NCBI GenBank assembly: GCA_028723525.1
Contig: JAQYET010000034.1
Span: 1 to 64,000 of the forward strand
Direction: 5' to 3'
Source of the DNA: Prevotellaceae bacterium
Lineage (GTDB): Bacteria; Bacteroidota; Bacteroidia; Bacteroidales; Bacteroidaceae
DNA length: 64,000 nucleotides
The stretch's first letter is position 1. Every line of letters starts with the position of its first letter. Made by a program: the position numbers and the translations under genes. The notes under the pieces are model-generated. The model was not told the origin of the DNA. It saw only the letters and a program-made list of their open reading frames with translations, and did not search any database. This document shows, piece by piece, positions 60,685-64,000 of the stretch.

Positions 60685-62094
60685 ATGGAAGTTTTCTTAA
60701 TCAGACTGCTGCAATTCATTCTGGCAATCTCACTCTTGGTGCTCCTCCACGAGGGAGGACATTTCCTTTTTTCAAAACTTTTCGGCGTGAGGGTGGAGAA
60801 GTTCTTTCTCTTCTTCGACCCTTGGTTCCACCTTTTCAAGTTCAAGCCAAAGAACTCTCAAACCACCTACGGCATCGGATGGCTGCCTCTCGGAGGCTAT
60901 TGTAAAATCTCGGGAATGATTGACGAGAGCTTCGATACGGAACAGATGAAGCAACCGGCGCAGCCTTGGGAGTTCCGTACAAAACCGGCATGGCAACGGT
61001 TGTTGATAATGACCGGCGGCGTGCTCGTGAACTTCATCCTCGCATTGTTCATCTATTCTATGGTGCTGTTCACATGGGGCGACTCTTATTTCGATACCAA
61101 AGACCTCACAATGGGTTGGAAATTCAATGCCGAAGCGAAGCAACTCGGATTTCAAGACCACGACATTCTTGTGGGTTACGACGGTAAGGAGTTCGGCAAA
61201 TTCAACATTGACGTTTACCGAAACATAGCCGATGCGCACACCGTAAGCGTGATAAGGAATGTCACCGACTCTGCAGGAAAGGTCGTGGAGAGCAAGAAAA
61301 TCGACATAAAAATGCCCGGAGACATGAGTCTTCTGACAATGCTGAAGACCGAACCGGTGTTCGCACGCCCGTTTGTTCCAGCAGAGATAGACAGCGTTAT
61401 GCCGGGAAGTCCTGCTGAAAAGGCAGGGATAAGCAAGGGCGACCGCCTGATAGCAATCAACGGCAAGGTAATAGATTCGTGGAATGAGTTCAACTTCGAG
61501 CGCGGCATACTCACCGACATGCTCGCCTCTGCGGAGTCGAAAGCCGACTCCATGAAGGTTCGCAACGTCACGGTAAGCATCGTGAAAAGCACTGCAAAGC
61601 ACGACACACTAACCACAAGTCTGACCATGACACCCAACTTGCTGCTCGGCGTGGGACAGACAAACATCAACAAATACTACGACCCGATAAAAGAAGAATA
61701 CGGTTTCTTTGAGAGTCTCCCCGCAGGAGTGGCTTACGGTTGGAACACCCTCAAGGGATATGTCGGCGACATGCGATACATCTTCTCCGCAGAAGGAGCG
61801 AAGTCGCTCGGCGGATTTGGAGCAATCGGAAGCCTCTTCCCGCCAACATGGGACTGGCACTCGTTCTGGCTGATGACAGCATTCCTGTCTATCATCCTCG
61901 CCTTCATGAACATCCTGCCTATCCCCGCACTCGACGGAGGGCACGTTCTGTTCCTACTCTATGAGATGATAACGCGCCGCAAGCCTTCAGAGAAGTTCCT
62001 AATCTATGCAGAATACGTAGGCTTCGGACTGCTGATACTGCTCATGGTGGTAGCCAATCTCAACGACATCCTGCGCTGGCTGGGATACCTTTGA
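60685..62094 (+). CDS. rseP: RIP metalloprotease RseP (site-2 protease)
   Basis: A 469-residue inner-membrane protease. The HEXXH zinc motif is HEGGH (about 23-27, in LLVLLHEGGHFLFSKLFGV); the second metal site is NILPIPALDGGHVLF near the C-terminus; a PDZ domain lies between (about 225-300, with AEIDSVMPGSPAEKAGISKGDRL). It cleaves membrane-bound signals such as anti-sigma factors. The last gene of the DUF4290-murA-rimM-dxr-rseP run. Confidence 0.95.
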   Translation: MEVFLIRLLQFILAISLLVLLHEGGHFLFSKLFGVRVEKFFLFFDPWFHLFKFKPKNSQTTYGIGWLPLGGYCKISGMIDESFDTEQMKQPAQPWEFRTKPAWQRLLIMTGGVLVNFILALFIYSMVLFTWGDSYFDTKDLTMGWKFNAEAKQLGFQDHDILVGYDGKEFGKFNIDVYRNIADAHTVSVIRNVTDSAGKVVESKKIDIKMPGDMSLLTMLKTEPVFARPFVPAEIDSVMPGSPAEKAGISKGDRLIAINGKVIDSWNEFNFERGILTDMLASAESKADSMKVRNVTVSIVKSTAKHDTLTTSLTMTPNLLLGVGQTNINKYYDPIKEEYGFFESLPAGVAYGWNTLKGYVGDMRYIFSAEGAKSLGGFGAIGSLFPPTWDWHSFWLMTAFLSIILAFMNILPIPALDGGHVLFLLYEMITRRKPSEKFLIYAEYVGFGLLILLMVVANLNDILRWLGYL

Positions 62095-62152
62095 GCATAA
62101 CCGATGAATAAACACTGCCTATTTCCGAACAGATAAGGCTTTGAAACAATTC

Positions 62153-62220
62153 ATCCCCGATTGATAGTTGGTATGAGACATCGTTTCCTTACTAACCACC
62201 AATCGGGGATAAGTATTTTT
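62153..62220. terminator. Terminator between rseP and the helicase gene
   Basis: ATCCCCGATTG (62153-62163) pairs with CAATCGGGGAT (62200-62210); the inner GTTGGT / ACTAAC extends the stem. A T run follows on the plus strand, up to the helicase stop. It can end the convergent genes. Confidence 0.85.
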
Positions 62221-64000
62221 ATCCGGCATCTTCCACGCTCTCAATCAATTTCCTGAAGATGTCGTTGCGGCTTATCGTGCGGCGGTTGCCGGTTATTATA
62301 AGTTGCTTTCTCGCCCTCGTCAGTACAACGTTCAGCTTTCGGTCTATTGTCACTCCGTCTTCCTCAAAGCAGTTGGCAGTGAGGAAATCGAGTTGGTAAG
62401 GGTTCTGTATCGTGAACGAATAGATTATCACATCGCGCTGCGAGCCTTGATAACGCTCCACGGTGTCAATGGAAATATTGTTCAACAGCTCTATTCCTAA
62501 CCTCTCCGTCTCGCGCCGTATCACGGCAATCTGATTACGATATGGCACTATCACTCCCACAGTCTGCTGTGGATTGAAGTCCTCGCGGTGCTCATCGTAT
62601 ATCCGTTTCAGTTCTCCTACCACTATCCTTGCCTCGCTTGTGTTCACCTTATCCGACCGTCCCGGTTCGCGACAGTCCTCCGAGGGAATGAAAATCACGC
62701 GCCGACAAGCCTCTGAAGGTTCGAGTTGGTGCTCCAACGGCACTGCCGAGATGTTCTCCTTGGCATAGAACATGCTGCACGGGAAGCGCGCAATGTCGGG
62801 GTGCATGCGCCCCTGCCTGTTCAATATCCCGATGAAACGCTCCCTCCCTGCTCGCCGCTCTATTCGCAGCAAACGCTCGAACAGACTGTTGCGGCAATCG
62901 TCGAGACACGCATTTCTCAAACTCTCTTCCCCCACCCTGCTGTCTGCCATGCTCTGCTGCACCACCGCAGGCAGTTGTTTATGGTCGCCGATGAGGATAA
63001 ACCTGCCCACTCCCATCCTGCCGTTGCCGTCGTGCCGACCTAACAGACCAATGATGTCTGGCTCCAATATCTGGCTCGCCTCATCCACGATAGCGAGCGA
63101 GAAACGTTTCAGCGAGAACAGTTCCTCATGCGCCGCGATTGTCGTTGTGGTGCCTACGATAACCCGCGTGCCAGACAACAGTTGCCTCATCTCTGCCAGC
63201 GTAGCCCTTTCGCTCACGGCATTTGCGAAGAGGCGGTCGTGAAAACGCGGGTCGCAGCGGTAGGGCGAACCAATTCTGAGGTAGTCTGTCTCGGCATCCG
63301 TGAGCATAGAGCATATCTCATCCACAGCCCTGTTGGTATATGCGAGCAACAGCAGCGACCTGTCTTCAGCCTCGTTCAATTCCCTTTCCACAAGGCTGCG
63401 CAGAGCCTTCGACGTCTTCCCCGTGCCGGGAGGTCCCACGAGCAGGAAATAATCCTGTGCCGACAATGCCCGTGCTATAACGTCATCGTTGTCCCCGCAG
63501 TCGCCGGCTGTCGGTTCGCGCTGTGCCAGAAGCAGGTCGCGGAAAGGCTTCGGGGCAGTGATGAAGCTGTGCAGGGCGTGTATCTTGTTGCCTTGCGAGA
63601 GGTCGCCCGACGAATGTTCCACGGCATAGCATGCCTCCGACTGTGGCACGAGCACCGCCTTGTTCTGCTGTCCGTCAGCCAGCGCCACGGTGATTTCGCC
63701 CACCGAAAGGTCTTTTATGTACCCTTTATACAACACAGCCCGTCGCACATCGGGCACATCCTCATATTCATACAGAAACACCGCGTCGCCCTTTCTGAAA
63801 TTAGGGAGGAAGTCGTCGCCCTGATTTGGCACGGCAAGTGTCACGATGTCGAACCCGCGATAAGGCTCGCTCCTCTCCTTTGCGGTGATTTTCAAGTCGG
63901 TATATATATTCCCGGTCTCCCTCTTTTCGGCTATCGGCATGTTCCAAAGATCGGCAGCCGACGCCCCGATGCCCTCCTGCAGTCCGAGCCTTGCCACCCT
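62219..64000 (-). CDS. Superfamily 1 DNA2/NAM7-type helicase, N-terminus outside the window
   Basis: At least 593 residues; the frame remains open to the window edge and the first visible Met is a GTG codon, so this is the C-terminal part of a larger protein. The Walker A GPPGTGKTSKAL (about residue 190 of the visible part), Walker B VDEASQ (about 308), the GDHKQLPAVVQ motif (about 335), the motif QGRMHPDIARFP and the C-terminal VERYQGSQRDVII and NVVLTRARKQLIITG motifs (motifs V and VI) place it in the UvrD/Dna2-like AAA_11/AAA_12 group. The missing part might hold a nuclease. It is a likely DNA repair helicase of the cytoplasm. Confidence 0.88.
   Translation of the reverse strand, partial: RVARLGLQEGIGASAADLWNMPIAEKRETGNIYTDLKITAKERSEPYRGFDIVTLAVPNQGDDFLPNFRKGDAVFLYEYEDVPDVRRAVLYKGYIKDLSVGEITVALADGQQNKAVLVPQSEACYAVEHSSGDLSQGNKIHALHSFITAPKPFRDLLLAQREPTAGDCGDNDDVIARALSAQDYFLLVGPPGTGKTSKALRSLVERELNEAEDRSLLLLAYTNRAVDEICSMLTDAETDYLRIGSPYRCDPRFHDRLFANAVSERATLAEMRQLLSGTRVIVGTTTTIAAHEELFSLKRFSLAIVDEASQILEPDIIGLLGRHDGNGRMGVGRFILIGDHKQLPAVVQQSMADSRVGEESLRNACLDDCRNSLFERLLRIERRAGRERFIGILNRQGRMHPDIARFPCSMFYAKENISAVPLEHQLEPSEACRRVIFIPSEDCREPGRSDKVNTSEARIVVGELKRIYDEHREDFNPQQTVGVIVPYRNQIAVIRRETERLGIELLNNISIDTVERYQGSQRDVIIYSFTIQNPYQLDFLTANCFEEDGVTIDRKLNVVLTRARKQLIITGNRRTISRNDIFRKLIESVEDAG

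Noticed and set aside
1..64000. tRNA or rRNA genes, insertion sequences, prophage
   Set aside because: I looked through all gaps and gene products and saw no cloverleaf-like segment, transposase, integrase or phage structural gene.

Overview
The window looks like a chromosomal segment of a Bacteroidales bacterium, most likely a Prevotella-type organism of about 50% GC. The evidence is a SusC/SusD/SusE/SusF operon, type IX secretion genes (porU, porV and a cargo protein), Bacteroidetes-type promoters (TTTG, 19-21 bp, TAnnTTTG), Bacteroidetes families such as DUF4290, and almost no Shine-Dalgarno sequences. I see no rRNA, tRNA, CRISPR array, transposase, integrase or replication origin. It is mostly core genome with a surface-glycan accessory region.

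Layout. 0.4-7.5 kb: a minus-strand outer-membrane glycan import operon (susC-susD-susE-susF type), divergent from a LacI-type regulator and an SLC45-type sugar permease (7.8-10.1 kb); a perfect LacI-type operator lies between them. 10.3-14.3 kb: ispD, recG and a secreted M23/LysM peptidase. 14.4-18.9 kb: a TonB receptor, beta-propeller lipoprotein and TetR operon behind a leader with a short ORF and an intrinsic terminator. 19-30 kb: envelope glycan genes: licD, a TarI-type cytidylyltransferase, an epimerase, glycosyltransferases, a ParE toxin-antitoxin pair, a flippase, a multispanning protein, a HAD phosphatase, a UbiA-type phosphoribosyltransferase and an acyltransferase. 30-39.9 kb: PAP2 phosphatase, DJ-1 protein, NAD kinase, ABC exporter, a second acyltransferase, a phosphoethanolamine transferase and a large repeat-plus-DUF3943 outer-membrane protein. 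40-46 kb: T9SS cargo, a lipoprotein and two glycosyltransferases. 46-52 kb: ispF, porV, porU and an FAH-family hydrolase in one run. 52.7-62 kb: nadD, gmk, a seven-bladed WKNG-repeat lipoprotein, yicC, then tsaB, DUF4290, murA (Asp in place of the catalytic Cys), rimM, dxr, rseP. A truncated superfamily-1 helicase ends the window.

Three MEP-pathway genes (ispD, ispF, dxr) are scattered through the window. The glycan genes together suggest assembly of a ribitol- or pentose-containing surface polymer, but the product is inference.

The most unusual feature is a family of five intergenic repeat arrays (at 1, 10149, 29011, 42269 and 52563). Each has exactly four 18-bp units at an exact 22-bp period, and each unit is a dyad of the form CAAWWTCGSCGAWWTTG. 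Also notable are three short transcription units with good promoters, tiny ORFs and overlapping hairpins (18.8, 45.9 and 52.3 kb).
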